Assembly (NCBI RefSeq): GCF_900447215.1
Contig: NZ_UFYA01000001.1
Span: 682,001 to 746,000 of the forward strand
DNA length: 64,000 nucleotides
Reading direction: 5' to 3'
DNA from: Dermatophilus congolensis
GTDB taxonomy: Bacteria > Actinomycetota > Actinomycetes > Actinomycetales > Dermatophilaceae
Positions within the stretch are counted from its first letter, which is position 1; the number at the start of each line of letters is the position of its first letter. Under the pieces are notes generated by a model. The model searched no databases. It had not been told where the DNA came from and was given only the letters and a program-made list of their open reading frames with translations. This document shows, one piece after another, positions 1 to 9,589 of this stretch. The translations under genes and the position numbers were made by a program.

Positions 1-110
1 GACGCACCTTGCGTGGCCGTGTCCGCCACACCCTGCTGCGCGGCGTGCCTACCTTCCTCAACGGTGAACTCGCCGACCTGCAGGTAACCCCTCGAGGAGG
101 GTGCGCGTGA
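1..110 (+). CDS. pyrC: Dihydroorotase, C-terminal fragment
   Basis: This is the last 35 codons of a gene that begins before the window, read in frame 3 and ending at TGA 108-110. The peptide carries HTLLRGVPTFLNGELA, which resembles the end of dihydroorotase, where the final strand carries a 'RG.PT.L.G' pattern. Dihydroorotase cyclises carbamoyl aspartate to dihydroorotate, the third step of pyrimidine synthesis. The stop overlaps the carA start by four bases (GTGA), as expected for a pyr operon. Identity rests on a short tail plus context, so it is probable rather than certain. Confidence 0.7.
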   Translation, partial: RTLRGRVRHTLLRGVPTFLNGELADLQVTPRGGCA

Positions 111-1462
111 GCGAGAAGACCGCCACTTTCTCTCTTGACGCCGGGGCGGCCATTCTCACTGAATTACAGCGAAGCCCGGCCGTCCTCGTTCTCGAAGACG
201 GCCGGATCTTTCGCGGGCGTGCCTACGGAGCTATTGGCTCCACCACCGGCGAAGCTGTCTTCAACACCGGCATGACCGGTTACCAAGAGACACTCACAGA
301 CCCCTCATATCACCGGCAAGTTGTTGTGATGACGGCCCCGCATATCGGCAACACCGGCGTCAACGACCACGATGTCGAATCACGACGAATCTGGGTGGCT
401 GGATACGTAATCCGTGAGGCCGCCCTTCGCCCGAGTAACTGGCGTAGCCAACGTCACCTCGAGGACGAATTGCGTGAGCAAGGAATCGTCGGTATCTGCG
501 GTGTCGACACCCGAGCGATTACCCGCCACTTACGCACTCAGGGTGCTATGCGTGTCGGTATTTTCTCCGGCACTGCCGCTGAACACAGCGACACGGAACT
601 GCTAGAACAGGTCCGATCTGCGCCGCAGATGGCCGGGTCGGCCCTCGTCGATGAGGTCACCGTCGCAGCAGCCGTGGAGTACTTTCCCGAAGGTGAACCT
701 GCCTTTGTGGTGGCGCTTGTAGATTTGGGTATCAAAGACATGAGCATCCGTAACTTCACGCGGCGTGGCGTGAAAGTTGTTGTGCTGCCTGCGAGCGCAA
801 CTTTCGATGATGTGATGTCTGTGCGCGGTGTTCACACCGAGCATGGCCCCGATGGGGTGTTCTTTTCTAACGGTCCGGGAGACCCCGCCACCGCAGACCA
901 CCAGGTCGATCTTCTCCAACAGGTTTTGCGCCACCGCATTCCCTACTTCGGGATCTGTTTCGGTAACCAAATCCTGGGCCGGGCTCTTGGGTTCAGTACC
1001 TACAAGCTGCGGTTTGGTCACCGTGGCCTCAACCAGCCGGTGAAGGTGTGCGCTACCGGCAAGGTCAATATCACTGCACAAAACCATGGTTTCGCTGTTG
1101 ATGCCCCGATTGATGAGGACGTCACCGCTGCGGCGAATGCTTCCTACGGTCGTGCCCGGGTTTCTCACGTGGGCCTTAACGACAATGTTGTCGAGGGGCT
1201 GCAATGCTTGGATATCCCAGCGTTCTCCGTGCAGTTCCATCCCGAGGCAGCTGCTGGGCCCCACGACAGCCAATATGTTTTTGACCAGTTCATCGCTCTC
1301 ATGGGGCAGGTGCACGGTGTCGAAGAAGTAGCCGCCGAGACCAGGATCATTGATCCCCTTATCGCCCAGATCAAAGAGGGCGTACATCAGCAGCCTCATC
1401 ACCTGAGCGCCGGTGAGGCTGGCCAGGCAGCAGCGACCACCACGGAAGGAAAGGGTCACTGA
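107..1462 (+). CDS. carA: Carbamoyl-phosphate synthase small subunit (glutaminase)
   Basis: The product hydrolyses glutamine and passes ammonia to CarB for carbamoyl phosphate synthesis (pyrimidines and arginine). Counting from GTG 107 it has 451 residues: an N-terminal CPSase small-chain domain (about 25-165), then a class I glutamine amidotransferase domain with nucleophile Cys284 in FGICFGNQ and His378/Glu380 in QFHPE. The start at 107 is preferred because GAGGAGG at 94-100 leaves six bases before it; the GTG at 101 would have no spacer. The protein is longer than most CarA (about 380 residues) because of a leader of about 25 residues and a 45-residue Ala/His-rich tail. The stop overlaps carB (TGATG). 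Confidence 0.95.
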   Translation: MSEKTATFSLDAGAAILTELQRSPAVLVLEDGRIFRGRAYGAIGSTTGEAVFNTGMTGYQETLTDPSYHRQVVVMTAPHIGNTGVNDHDVESRRIWVAGYVIREAALRPSNWRSQRHLEDELREQGIVGICGVDTRAITRHLRTQGAMRVGIFSGTAAEHSDTELLEQVRSAPQMAGSALVDEVTVAAAVEYFPEGEPAFVVALVDLGIKDMSIRNFTRRGVKVVVLPASATFDDVMSVRGVHTEHGPDGVFFSNGPGDPATADHQVDLLQQVLRHRIPYFGICFGNQILGRALGFSTYKLRFGHRGLNQPVKVCATGKVNITAQNHGFAVDAPIDEDVTAAANASYGRARVSHVGLNDNVVEGLQCLDIPAFSVQFHPEAAAGPHDSQYVFDQFIALMGQVHGVEEVAAETRIIDPLIAQIKEGVHQQPHHLSAGEAGQAAATTTEGKGH

Positions 1463-4400
1463 TGCCCAAACGTGATGACATCAAATCCGTTCTCGTCATT
1501 GGTTCTGGGCCGATTGTTATCGGGCAGGCCGCCGAATTTGACTACTCCGGTACACAGGCGTGCCGGGTGCTGCGCGCTGAAGGGCTGCGCGTGATCTTGG
1601 TTAACAGCAACCCGGCCACGATTATGACTGACCCGGACATCGCTGATGCCACATACATCGAACCCATCGAACCGAGCATTCTCGAACGCATCATCGCCAA
1701 AGAGCAGCCAGATGCGATCCTGGCTACTCTCGGTGGGCAAACCGCGCTCAATGCAGCTATTGCTTTGCACGAAAACGGCGTCCTCGACACATACGGCTGC
1801 TCCTTGATCGGGGCGAACGTAGAAGCTATCCAGCTCGGGGAAAACCGTGAGCTGTTCAAAAGTGTGGTCGAAAAAGTCGGTGCCGAGTCCGCGGCGTCAC
1901 TCATCTGCCACACCATGGACGAAGTCCTTGCAGGTGCAGAGCAGCTCGGCTACCCCCTCGTTGTTAGGCCTTCCTTCACCATGGGTGGACTGGGGTCAGG
2001 CTTCGCTTACAACGAAGAAGACTTACGCCGCATCGCTGGGGCTGGTTTGGATGACTCACCCACCACCGAGGTCCTTCTCGAAGAGTCCATCCTGGGCTGG
2101 AAAGAATACGAACTCGAGGTCATGCGTGACCACGCTGACAACGTCGTCGTGGTGTGCTCAATCGAGAACGTCGACCCGGTCGGGGTGCACACAGGTGACT
2201 CCATCACTGTTGCTCCCGCGCTGACCCTCACTGACCGCGAATACCAACGCATGCGTGACATTGGTATCGCCGTCATTCGTGAGGTCGGTGTTGATACCGG
2301 TGGCTGCAACATCCAGTTCGCGGTGAACCCCGTTGATGGGCGAATCATCGTGATTGAGATGAACCCGCGTGTTTCACGGTCTTCAGCGTTGGCTTCTAAA
2401 GCCACGGGATTTCCGATCGCGAAAATCGCCGCGAAGATGGCGATCGGGTACACCCTCGATGAGGTGCCTAACGACATCACGGAGAAAACTCCGGCTAGTT
2501 TTGAGCCGACACTCGATTACGTGGTCGTTAAGGTGCCGCGTTTCGCTTTCGAGAAATTCCCCGATGCCGAAGACGTTCTCACCACCACGATGAAATCTGT
2601 CGGCGAAGCGATGAGCTTGGGCCGTAACTTCACCGAGGCGCTGCAAAAGGCGCTGCGTTCCACTGAACGCCAAGGGGCAGGGTTCCATTGGCGCCCGGGC
2701 ACAATTCCTTCTCGGGAACAGGCCATGTGCCTACTGGAACAGGCGGCGATCCCTCGCGATGGCCGTATCGAACTGGTCCAACAGGTTCTGCGCGCCGGAG
2801 TCAGTGTTGAAGAGGTATTTGAGGCAACCAAGATTGACCCGTGGTTCCTTGACCAGATCGCGCTGCTCAACGCGGTAGCTGAGCAGGTGGCGCGTAGCCA
2901 AAATAGCAGCGGCACCATCGACCCGCAGATTCTCCGGTTGGCGAAACGTCATGGATTTTCTGACGCCCAGCTCGCCGAAATCCTCAGCACTGATGAAGCA
3001 GTGGTGCGGGGGGTGCGTCATGCCCTGGGAGTACGCCCGGTATACAAAACAGTCGACACTTGTGCGGCAGAATTTGCTGCCAGTACGCCGTACTACTACT
3101 CCACCTACGACTGCGAAACGGAAATCGCCCCCCGTGAACAACCGGCGGTAATCATTCTCGGGTCGGGCCCAAACCGAATCGGTCAGGGAATCGAGTTCGA
3201 CTACAGCTGCGTGCACGCCAGTTTCGCGTTGCGGGATGCCGGATTCGACACGGTCATGGTCAACTGCAACCCCGAGACCGTCTCCACGGACTACGACACC
3301 TCGTCGCGGCTGTATTTCGAACCGCTCACTCTCGAAGATGTCCTCGAAATCATCCACACCGAACGCCAGGCTGGCCCGGTAGCTGGAGTGGTCGTTCAAC
3401 TGGGTGGACAAACCCCACTGGGGTTGGCGGCTGCGCTCAAAGCTGAGGGAGTACCGATTGTTGGTACCTCACCAGAAGCTATCGACCTCGCTGAAGACAG
3501 GGGGGCGTTCGGGCGGGTTTTGGAGGCAGCAGGGCTGCCCGCGCCGAGCAATGGCACCGCCTACAGCTCAGGCCAAGCCGTGGAGATCGCTGCGGGTATT
3601 GGATATCCGGTTTTGGTTCGTCCGAGCTATGTCCTGGGTGGTCGCGGTATGCAGGTGGTGTATGACGACCCGACCCTGATTGAGTACGTCGACCGTGCCA
3701 CGTTCACTGACACCGAGCATCCTGTCCTTATTGACAGGTTCCTCGATGACGCAATCGAGATAGACGTTGATGCGCTTTTCGATGGGCACGAAATGTATCT
3801 CGGCGGCGTGATGGAGCACATCGAAGAAGCCGGAATCCACTCTGGTGACTCTGCCTGCGTGTTGCCGCCGATTACTCTAGGTCCTAGCGAAATCGAACGT
3901 ATCCGAGAGTCCACTCGGCTGTTGGGAGAAGGCATCGGTGTACACGGCCTGTTGAACGTGCAGTTCGCGTTGACCCAGGACATCCTCTACGTGCTAGAAG
4001 CCAACCCTCGCGCTAGTCGCACGGTTCCTTTCGTCGCTAAGGCCACAGGGGTCCCGCTGGCAGCAGCTGCTTCCCGAATCATGTTGGGCGCCACTATTCA
4101 ACAGCTGCGTGAAGAGGGAATGCTCCCACAGGTAGGGGATGGATCCACCCTCACCGCCAATGCGCCGCTGTCAGTTAAAGAAGCCATCTTGCCATTCAAA
4201 CGGTTCCGCACTGCCCAAGGTCGAGTTGTTGACTCTGTGCTCGGGCCGGAGATGCGTTCGACTGGTGAAGTCATGGGAATTGATGCCACGTACGGCGCCG
4301 CGTTCGCTAAAACACAGATGGGGGCGCTCGCGGGACTGCCTACTGCGGGTAGGGTTTTCGTTTCGGTGGCTGATCGGGATAAGCGTGCCATGATTTTCCC

Positions 4401-4794
4401 GATCAAACGCCTTCATGAGATGGGCTTCTCACTTCTTGCTACTGAGGGAACGGCGCAAGTGTTGCGACGGAACGGAATCCCCACCGAACCCGTTCGTAAA
4501 CACAGTGAGGGTCGTGGACCTGGCGGCGAGCCAACAGTCGTGGAGGAGATCTTGGCGGGTAACGTCGACATGGTCGTGAACACCCCTGGCAGCGGTAAGG
4601 CTCGGGCGGATGGGTACACGATCCGCACGGCAGCTACGAGTCAAGGGCTCCCTATCATTACGACGGTGCAGCAGCTCGGTGCGGCAGTGCAAGGCATGGA
4701 GGCCCTGATGGCTGACTCGATCACGATCGGGTCTATCCAGGAGCACGCGGTGAGGCTGAATCAGGCTCAGCCGGTAAGAGAGGAGCGCGCATGA
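1462..4794 (+). CDS. carB: Carbamoyl-phosphate synthase large subunit
   Basis: The product is the synthetase subunit: it makes carbamoyl phosphate from bicarbonate, ammonia and two ATP. It has 1110 residues, the usual family length. Two homologous ATP-grasp halves are visible; each starts with a GSGP signature ([19 protein letters not shown] near the N-terminus, [18 protein letters not shown] near residue 565). The oligomerisation domain lies between them and an MGS-like allosteric domain is at the C-terminus (about 955-1110, with [16 protein letters not shown]). Its ATG overlaps the carA stop and its TGA overlaps the pyrK ATG, so translation is probably coupled along the operon. Confidence 0.98.
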   Translation: MPKRDDIKSVLVIGSGPIVIGQAAEFDYSGTQACRVLRAEGLRVILVNSNPATIMTDPDIADATYIEPIEPSILERIIAKEQPDAILATLGGQTALNAAIALHENGVLDTYGCSLIGANVEAIQLGENRELFKSVVEKVGAESAASLICHTMDEVLAGAEQLGYPLVVRPSFTMGGLGSGFAYNEEDLRRIAGAGLDDSPTTEVLLEESILGWKEYELEVMRDHADNVVVVCSIENVDPVGVHTGDSITVAPALTLTDREYQRMRDIGIAVIREVGVDTGGCNIQFAVNPVDGRIIVIEMNPRVSRSSALASKATGFPIAKIAAKMAIGYTLDEVPNDITEKTPASFEPTLDYVVVKVPRFAFEKFPDAEDVLTTTMKSVGEAMSLGRNFTEALQKALRSTERQGAGFHWRPGTIPSREQAMCLLEQAAIPRDGRIELVQQVLRAGVSVEEVFEATKIDPWFLDQIALLNAVAEQVARSQNSSGTIDPQILRLAKRHGFSDAQLAEILSTDEAVVRGVRHALGVRPVYKTVDTCAAEFAASTPYYYSTYDCETEIAPREQPAVIILGSGPNRIGQGIEFDYSCVHASFALRDAGFDTVMVNCNPETVSTDYDTSSRLYFEPLTLEDVLEIIHTERQAGPVAGVVVQLGGQTPLGLAAALKAEGVPIVGTSPEAIDLAEDRGAFGRVLEAAGLPAPSNGTAYSSGQAVEIAAGIGYPVLVRPSYVLGGRGMQVVYDDPTLIEYVDRATFTDTEHPVLIDRFLDDAIEIDVDALFDGHEMYLGGVMEHIEEAGIHSGDSACVLPPITLGPSEIERIRESTRLLGEGIGVHGLLNVQFALTQDILYVLEANPRASRTVPFVAKATGVPLAAAASRIMLGATIQQLREEGMLPQVGDGSTLTANAPLSVKEAILPFKRFRTAQGRVVDSVLGPEMRSTGEVMGIDATYGAAFAKTQMGALAGLPTAGRVFVSVADRDKRAMIFPIKRLHEMGFSLLATEGTAQVLRRNGIPTEPVRKHSEGRGPGGEPTVVEEILAGNVDMVVNTPGSGKARADGYTIRTAATSQGLPIITTVQQLGAAVQGMEALMADSITIGSIQEHAVRLNQAQPVREERA

Positions 4795-5675
4795 GTGCGC
4801 GACGCACGGTTCACGTCGAGGCTCGACTGGTAGCGACGAGACCAGCGGGTCATTACCAGTACATGACGTTCACTGCGCCAGGCTTGCCCGATCTGGCTAA
4901 GCCCGGGCAGTTCGTTGGTATCACTGTGGGTGGGCAGATGAGTGGCGCGTTGCTGCGTCGTTCTTTTGCCCTTCATGCGGTCAGTCCTGCTGCGGATCGT
5001 TCTGAAGAAGACATTCTGGACATTGTTGTTTCCCCCGCGGGTAAGGGCACGGACTGGTTGGCCAACCTGGAGGTTGGTTCGTACGTGGATTTGGTGGGTC
5101 CGCTCGGTAGGGCATTCCCGTTGCCGCGTGAGCGGGTCAATTGTGTGCTTGTTGGTGGCGGTTATGGCAGTGCGCCGCTGTTTTGGTTGGCGGCGGCGCT
5201 GCGCGAGCGCGGCTGTCATGTCGAGTTCATTCTCGGCGCGGCCACGAATGACCGTCTGTTCGGAGCGGATAAGGCTGAACGGTATGCCGATGGCGTCACC
5301 ATCGTCACGGACGATGGTTCTCGTGGGCAGCAGGGGTGGGTTTCTGATCCACTTCCTGAGGTTATTCGCCGTAGTGATGCGTCGGTGGTGTACGCCTGTG
5401 GCCCGATGGGCATGCTTGAGTCGGTGACGCGGGTTGCTGGCGAGATGGGTGTGATCGCGCAGGTCTCTGTGGAAGAGGCCATGGCGTGCGGTATCGGTGT
5501 GTGCATGACCTGCACGATGCCGGTGACTGGGTCCGATGGGGTGACGCGGATGGTGCGTAGCTGCGTGGAAGGGCCCACTTTCCGCGGGGATCGGGTTCGT
5601 TGGGATGCGTGGAATGACGGGTACTGCCAAGTTCCTGCTGATGCGGTTGGTGCCCCAGGAAATGGAGGTCACTGA
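4791..5675 (+). CDS. pyrK: Dihydroorotate dehydrogenase electron-transfer subunit
   Basis: This 294-residue flavoprotein/iron-sulfur subunit passes electrons from PyrD to NAD+. The FAD-binding motif [11 protein letters not shown] lies near residue 55, a glycine-rich NAD(P)-binding stretch ([14 protein letters not shown]) near 120, and a [2Fe-2S] cluster site of form C-x4-C-x2-C-x16-C is near the C-terminus ([14 protein letters not shown], then RSC). It starts inside the end of carB (ATGA overlap), behind AGAGGAG, and overlaps pyrD at its own stop. The neighbouring pyrD shows that the partner is a class 1B dehydrogenase. Confidence 0.95.
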   Translation: MSARRTVHVEARLVATRPAGHYQYMTFTAPGLPDLAKPGQFVGITVGGQMSGALLRRSFALHAVSPAADRSEEDILDIVVSPAGKGTDWLANLEVGSYVDLVGPLGRAFPLPRERVNCVLVGGGYGSAPLFWLAAALRERGCHVEFILGAATNDRLFGADKAERYADGVTIVTDDGSRGQQGWVSDPLPEVIRRSDASVVYACGPMGMLESVTRVAGEMGVIAQVSVEEAMACGIGVCMTCTMPVTGSDGVTRMVRSCVEGPTFRGDRVRWDAWNDGYCQVPADAVGAPGNGGH

Positions 5676-6694
5676 TGTTTTCACGCAAACGTGACGCTGT
5701 GGTTGTTGATGAGACACCGGTCGCCGCGCGGGAGGCAGCCACTGAAGTTGACCTGACTTCTCAGCTGGGGCCATTGACGCTTGCGAACCCGGTCATGACT
5801 GCTTCTGGGTGTGCCTCTAACGGGCGGGAGTTGCACAACTTCTTCGACGTCTCCGCACTGGGGGCGTTTGTCACCAAGACAGTCCTTGCTGACCCGCGTT
5901 CGGGGCGGGGAACACCGCGCATGGCTGAGACTCCTTCAGGCATGCTCAACTCGATTGGTTTGCAGGGCCCGGGCATTGAAGCGTTTTGTGAGAAAGATCT
6001 TGCTTGGCTTGCCTCAGTGGGAACACAGGCGTTGGTGTCGGTTGGCGGCAATGATGCCCGTGAGTACGCGCAGGTAGCCCAGACTCTGCTTGCCTGTGAG
6101 CACGCTGGAGCGGTTGCGGGTATTGAGCTGAACATTTCGTGCCCCAATGTTGCTAACCGTGGGCTCGTCTTCGCTTGTGATCCGGTTTCTGCTGCCGAGG
6201 TTACTGAGCGGGTGCGGCGCGTCGTTGGTGAGACTGTTCCGCTGTTCGTCAAGCTCAGTGCCGATGTCACTGACCTGGTTGAGATAGCGCGCTCTGTGGT
6301 GCACGCTGGCGCCGACGGCTTGACCATGATCAACACTCTGCTCGGTATCGAAATCGATACGGTGCGGATGCATCCCCACTTGGCTGGTGTTACGGGCGGG
6401 CTCTCAGGCCCGGCTGTGCGCCCAGTAGGAGTGCGGGCAGTGTGGCAGGTCGCTAATGCCATGCGTGATGGCCGTATACCTCCTCGTCCCATCATCGGAG
6501 TCGGTGGTGTGCGTACAGGCGCCGATGCGCTTCAGTACCTTGCTGCGGGTGCTGCGGCTGTTCAGGTCGGTACGGCCGTCTTCAATGACCCTCATGCGCC
6601 GGTGCGGGTGATTGAGGAGTTGGCGGCGGAGTTGGATGCGCGTGGATACACGACGGTTTCGGAGGTTGTTGGCGCCGCTCTTCCGCTTTCGTAA
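5675..6694 (+). CDS. pyrD: Dihydroorotate dehydrogenase, class 1B catalytic subunit
   Basis: The product oxidises dihydroorotate to orotate using FMN, working in a complex with PyrK. It has 339 residues. The TIM-barrel begins after a charged leader of about 28 residues at LTSQLGPLTLANPVMTASG. The class 1 active-site loop is visible as ELNISCPN (base Cys), with FVKLSADV supplying the FMN lysine and IIGVGGVRTGADALQYL near the end. It overlaps pyrK (TGATG). The class 1B type is inferred from adjacent pyrK and the Cys (not Ser) base; mycobacteria instead use a class 2 membrane enzyme. Confidence 0.95.
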   Translation: MFSRKRDAVVVDETPVAAREAATEVDLTSQLGPLTLANPVMTASGCASNGRELHNFFDVSALGAFVTKTVLADPRSGRGTPRMAETPSGMLNSIGLQGPGIEAFCEKDLAWLASVGTQALVSVGGNDAREYAQVAQTLLACEHAGAVAGIELNISCPNVANRGLVFACDPVSAAEVTERVRRVVGETVPLFVKLSADVTDLVEIARSVVHAGADGLTMINTLLGIEIDTVRMHPHLAGVTGGLSGPAVRPVGVRAVWQVANAMRDGRIPPRPIIGVGGVRTGADALQYLAAGAAAVQVGTAVFNDPHAPVRVIEELAAELDARGYTTVSEVVGAALPLS

Positions 6695-6734
6695 TTGATC
6701 TGCCTATCTGAGCCCTATCTGCCCCGGAGAGTAA

Positions 6735-7601
6735 ATGATGAGCACCACCGCTTCTTTTGGCGTGCGCTTGCGCGCAGCAATGAAACAGTACGGCCCGTTG
6801 TGTGTCGGTATTGATCCGCATCCGGGGCTCCTAGAGAAATGGGGCCTGAGCGATGATGTGCACGGGTTGGAGGTTTTTGCCGCGACGTGCGTTGAGGCTT
6901 TTGGTGGTTACGTCGCTGCGGTTAAGCCCCAGTCTGCGTTTTTCGAACGGTTCGGTAGTGCAGGTGTTGCCGTCCTGGAAGACACTTTGGCTGGCTTGCG
7001 CCAGGCGGGGACGTTGTCGATTCTCGATGTCAAGCGTGGCGATATTGGGTCGACGATGGCTGGATATGCCCAGGCATATCTGGGTGAACAATCTTCGTTG
7101 CGGGCTGATGCGGTGACGGTCAGCCCGTACTTGGGGTACGAGTCACTGCGTCCTGCGCTGGATTTGGCTGAGCAGACCGGTCGGGGAGTGATCGTGTTGG
7201 CGTTGACTTCGAACCCGGAAGGTAAGTCGGTGCAGCATGCCAGTACTGCTGATCACAGTGTTGCTGGTGCCATTGTTGCTGGTGCTGCTGCCGATAATGC
7301 CGCGGCGCGTGACTGTGGTGAATTGGGCCGAGTTGGTTTGGTTGTTGGTGCCACGGTCGGTAACGCTGTTGCCGATTTGGGCATTGATTTAGCTGCGGCG
7401 AATGCTCCGATTTTGGCTCCTGGTATCGGGGCACAGGGGGCTACTGGTGTAGATGTGCAGCGAGTGTTTGGTGCAGCTTGTTCGAATGTGTTGGCTAATT
7501 CCAGCCGCGGTGTGCTCTCTGTAGGCTCTGATGTGAAAGCTTTGCGCAGCAAAGCTATTGCGACCGCTGAGGAGCTTGCTGAGACGTTGCGGGCGCAGTG
7601 A
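6735..7601 (+). CDS. pyrF: Orotidine 5'-phosphate decarboxylase (type 2)
   Basis: The product decarboxylates OMP to UMP, the last step of the pathway. At 288 residues it is longer than the 230-residue E. coli-type enzyme and matches the type 2 branch common in actinobacteria. The active-site segment ILDVKRGDIGSTMAGYA (near 95-110) and the phosphate-binding loop LAPGIGAQGA near 235 are visible. Tandem ATGs at 6735 and 6738 follow CGGAGA at about 6725; either could initiate. A 40-base gap separates it from pyrD, and the chorismate mutase start follows its stop by one base. Confidence 0.93.
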   Translation: MMSTTASFGVRLRAAMKQYGPLCVGIDPHPGLLEKWGLSDDVHGLEVFAATCVEAFGGYVAAVKPQSAFFERFGSAGVAVLEDTLAGLRQAGTLSILDVKRGDIGSTMAGYAQAYLGEQSSLRADAVTVSPYLGYESLRPALDLAEQTGRGVIVLALTSNPEGKSVQHASTADHSVAGAIVAGAAADNAAARDCGELGRVGLVVGATVGNAVADLGIDLAAANAPILAPGIGAQGATGVDVQRVFGAACSNVLANSSRGVLSVGSDVKALRSKAIATAEELAETLRAQ

Positions 7602-7602
7602 G

Positions 7603-7950
7603 ATGACCCAGGAGTCGTGTTCTGCCGCGAGTGAACCCGTTGGTCCTGCTGCTGACGGTGAGGGGCTCCCTCCTGAGCTGCTCGAGATTCGCCATTCGAT
7701 TGACAATATTGATGCGGCGATTATGTATTTGCTGGCAGAGCGATTTAAGTGCACGCAGCGGGTAGGTGTGCTCAAAGCCGATTTCAACCTTCCTCCTGCT
7801 GACCCAGAGCGGGAAAAAGTGCAGATAGAGCGGTTGAGGGCCTTGGCTGTGGCTGCCAAGTTAGACCCAGGTTTTGCTGAGAAATTCCTCACTTTCGTCG
7901 TTGATGAGGTCATTCGGCACCATAAAGCCATCGCCGCAGGTGAGGCGTGA
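7603..7950 (+). CDS. Chorismate mutase, AroQ type II
   Basis: The product probably isomerises chorismate to prephenate for phenylalanine and tyrosine synthesis. It is a 115-residue all-helical AroQ domain: ELLEIRHSIDNIDAAIMYLLAERF forms helix 1 with the catalytic Arg, KADFNLPPADPEREKVQIERL carries the loop and conserved Asp/Arg, and KFLTFVVDEVIRHHKAI is the last helix. The ATG at 7603 lies one base after the pyrF stop; an upstream in-frame extension would run back inside pyrF and is unlikely. The Shine-Dalgarno site is weak, so translation is probably coupled to pyrF. Confidence 0.85.
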   Translation: MTQESCSAASEPVGPAADGEGLPPELLEIRHSIDNIDAAIMYLLAERFKCTQRVGVLKADFNLPPADPEREKVQIERLRALAVAAKLDPGFAEKFLTFVVDEVIRHHKAIAAGEA

Positions 7951-8082
7951 GGGGGTCTAGATGGCTTATCTCCTTGCGCAGGTCGCGGGGCGTCGATAAG
8001 TTTCCTTGTGATAGACAGCCTTGTGCGGGTGTGAAGTCGCTCGGTTTGGGGAAATCCGACCGGAAGGCTTTCCGCACATGGG

Positions 8083-8109
8083 ATTGTATGTACAAAATTT
8101 GCATACAAT
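8083..8109. promoter_or_regulatory. Perfect inverted repeat upstream of mihF
   Basis: ATTGTATG (8083-8090) and CATACAAT (8102-8109) are exact reverse complements separated by an AT-rich 11-base spacer. The spacing fits a dimeric regulator site. The right arm contains TACAAT, which could serve as a -10 hexamer for mihF, whose start is about 95 bases downstream. No regulator can be named from the sequence. Confidence 0.5.
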
Positions 8110-8203
8110 CGCGCCGGAGCCGGTCACAGACTCCGCAGTGCCAGTCAATGACAAATCACCCCTCACCTGATGAACGGTGGGGGCTTCAGTCGAGGAGAGA
8201 CAC

Positions 8204-8521
8204 GTGGCTCTACCCCAGCTCACCCCCGAGCAGCGCGCCGCAGCACTCGAGAAGGCCGCAGAGGCCCGCCGGGAGCGCGCCGAAGTTAAGCACCGCCTGA
8301 AGAGCTCTCAGGGGTCCCTGACCGAGGTTATTAAGGAGGGGCAGACCAACGAGATCATCGGCAAGATGAAGGTTTCCGCTCTGCTCGAGTCCATGCCTGG
8401 AGTCGGGCGTGTGCGCGCCAAGCAGATCATGGAAGAGATCGGCATTTCTGAAACTCGTCGCGTCCGTGGACTTGGCGCCAACCAGGTCACGGCCCTGCTG
8501 GACCGCTTCGGCGAGAGCTGA
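8204..8521 (+). CDS. mihF: Actinobacterial integration host factor (mIHF)
   Basis: This is a 105-residue nucleoid-associated protein that binds and bends DNA through a helix-two-turn-helix fold. Recognised segments are ALPQLTPEQRAAALEKAAEA at the N-terminus, VSALLESMPGVGRVRAKQIM (HhH/H2TH-like) and GISETRRVRGLGANQ near the end. GTG 8204 is preferred because GAGGAGA (8192-8198) sits just upstream; an earlier GTG would add a non-conserved leader. The stop is one base from the gmk start, and the mihF-gmk-rpoZ-coaBC-metK order is the usual actinobacterial arrangement. An inverted repeat lies upstream. Confidence 0.93.
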   Translation: MALPQLTPEQRAAALEKAAEARRERAEVKHRLKSSQGSLTEVIKEGQTNEIIGKMKVSALLESMPGVGRVRAKQIMEEIGISETRRVRGLGANQVTALLDRFGES

Positions 8522-8522
8522 G

Positions 8523-9080
8523 GTGTCAGACAGGCGGCGTCTCGTCGTTTTGGCGGGGCCGACAGCAGTAGGTAAGGGCACCATCGCGGCCTATATCCGC
8601 GAGCATCACCCTGAGATTCTGCTTTCGGTTTCCGCCACCACCCGCCCTCCGCGTGAGGGCGAGGTGGACGGCGTTCACTACCACTTCCTCGATCAAGAGG
8701 ATTTCGCCGCTCGAGTCGAGGATGGGGAGTTCCTCGAGTGGGCGGTGGTGCACGGTCAGGCAAGCTACGGAACCCTGCGGGGGCCAGTTGAGGAAGCCCT
8801 CGATGCTGGTCGGCCGATGCTGTTGGAGATCGATTTGCAAGGTGCGCGCCAGGTGCGCGCCACGATGCCAGATGCGTTGTTTGTTTTTCTGGAGCCGCCG
8901 AGCTGGGATGAGCTTGTTGCTCGTCTTGTGGGGCGCGGCACTGAATCTCCAGCCGAACAGGAAGCCCGACTCGCTACAGCAAGGGTCGAGTTGGCAGCGC
9001 GCAGCGAGTTTGATGTGTCGATTGTCAACGACACGGCCGAGCGAGCGGCTGCAGAACTCGTATCATTGATCGATCCCTGA
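8523..9080 (+). CDS. gmk: Guanylate kinase
   Basis: The product phosphorylates GMP or dGMP to the diphosphate using ATP. It has 185 residues, near the family norm. The P-loop is [16 protein letters not shown] (about residues 9-24), the GMP-binding segment is [21 protein letters not shown], and [26 protein letters not shown] follows in the core. The chosen GTG at 8523 begins one base after the mihF stop; the longer open frame reaches back inside mihF and is rejected. Confidence 0.95.
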   Translation: MSDRRRLVVLAGPTAVGKGTIAAYIREHHPEILLSVSATTRPPREGEVDGVHYHFLDQEDFAARVEDGEFLEWAVVHGQASYGTLRGPVEEALDAGRPMLLEIDLQGARQVRATMPDALFVFLEPPSWDELVARLVGRGTESPAEQEARLATARVELAARSEFDVSIVNDTAERAAAELVSLIDP

Positions 9081-9183
9081 TTCCGATGCGCCCTTCTCAG
9101 GCGTGCGTGATCTTCACGGTCAACTTTTGATGAGCGGCCACCGTGCGCTCGAGTTGGCCCCATCAGCGATGAAAGGACACTGC

Positions 9184-9447
9184 GTGGCAGGCACCGTTGC
9201 CGATCCAATCGGTATCACCAACCCGCCCATCGACGATCTGCTGGATGTGGCGGAGAGCAAGTACTCTCTGGTCATTTATGCATCCAAGCGTGCACGTCAG
9301 ATCAATGCCTACTACAGCCAGCTCTCTGAGGGGCTGCTGGAGTACGTGGGTCCGTTGGTCGAAACCGAGGTCCGTGAAAAGCCGCTGTCAGTGGCTTTGC
9401 GTGAGATTAACGAAGGTCTGCTGACGTCGACTCCGGTCGAGGCCTGA
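9184..9447 (+). CDS. rpoZ: RNA polymerase omega subunit
   Basis: This small subunit helps assemble and stabilise RNA polymerase. It has 87 residues with [20 protein letters not shown] at the start and [19 protein letters not shown] in the middle, typical of actinobacterial omega. GTG 9184 is chosen because AAAGGA (9172-9177) precedes it at good spacing and conservation begins there; an in-frame ATG near 9130 lacks a clear ribosome site. A strong hairpin terminator follows. Confidence 0.93.
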   Translation: MAGTVADPIGITNPPIDDLLDVAESKYSLVIYASKRARQINAYYSQLSEGLLEYVGPLVETEVREKPLSVALREINEGLLTSTPVEA

Positions 9448-9483
9448 GCGGTCGAACGAACCGTTCGTCGCGAGGAACGTGGA

Positions 9484-9529
9484 ACGTCTAAAGGCGCGCT
9501 TCTCTGATGAGAGGCGCGCCTTTAGACGT
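9484..9529 (+). terminator. Terminator after rpoZ
   Basis: A 16-bp perfect stem pairs 9484-9499 with 9514-9529, and a TCTC/GAGA pairing inside the loop can extend it. The left arm is A-rich before a GC core (TAAAGGCGCGC) and the right arm ends GCGCGCCTTTAGA, so it can work in both directions. It separates the mihF-gmk-rpoZ unit from coaBC. Confidence 0.8.
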
Positions 9530-9589
9530 CTGTGCTGTGGGTGCACAGTGTTGCGTTGAGAACATGGGATGCGGGGCAAAGAGGAATTG

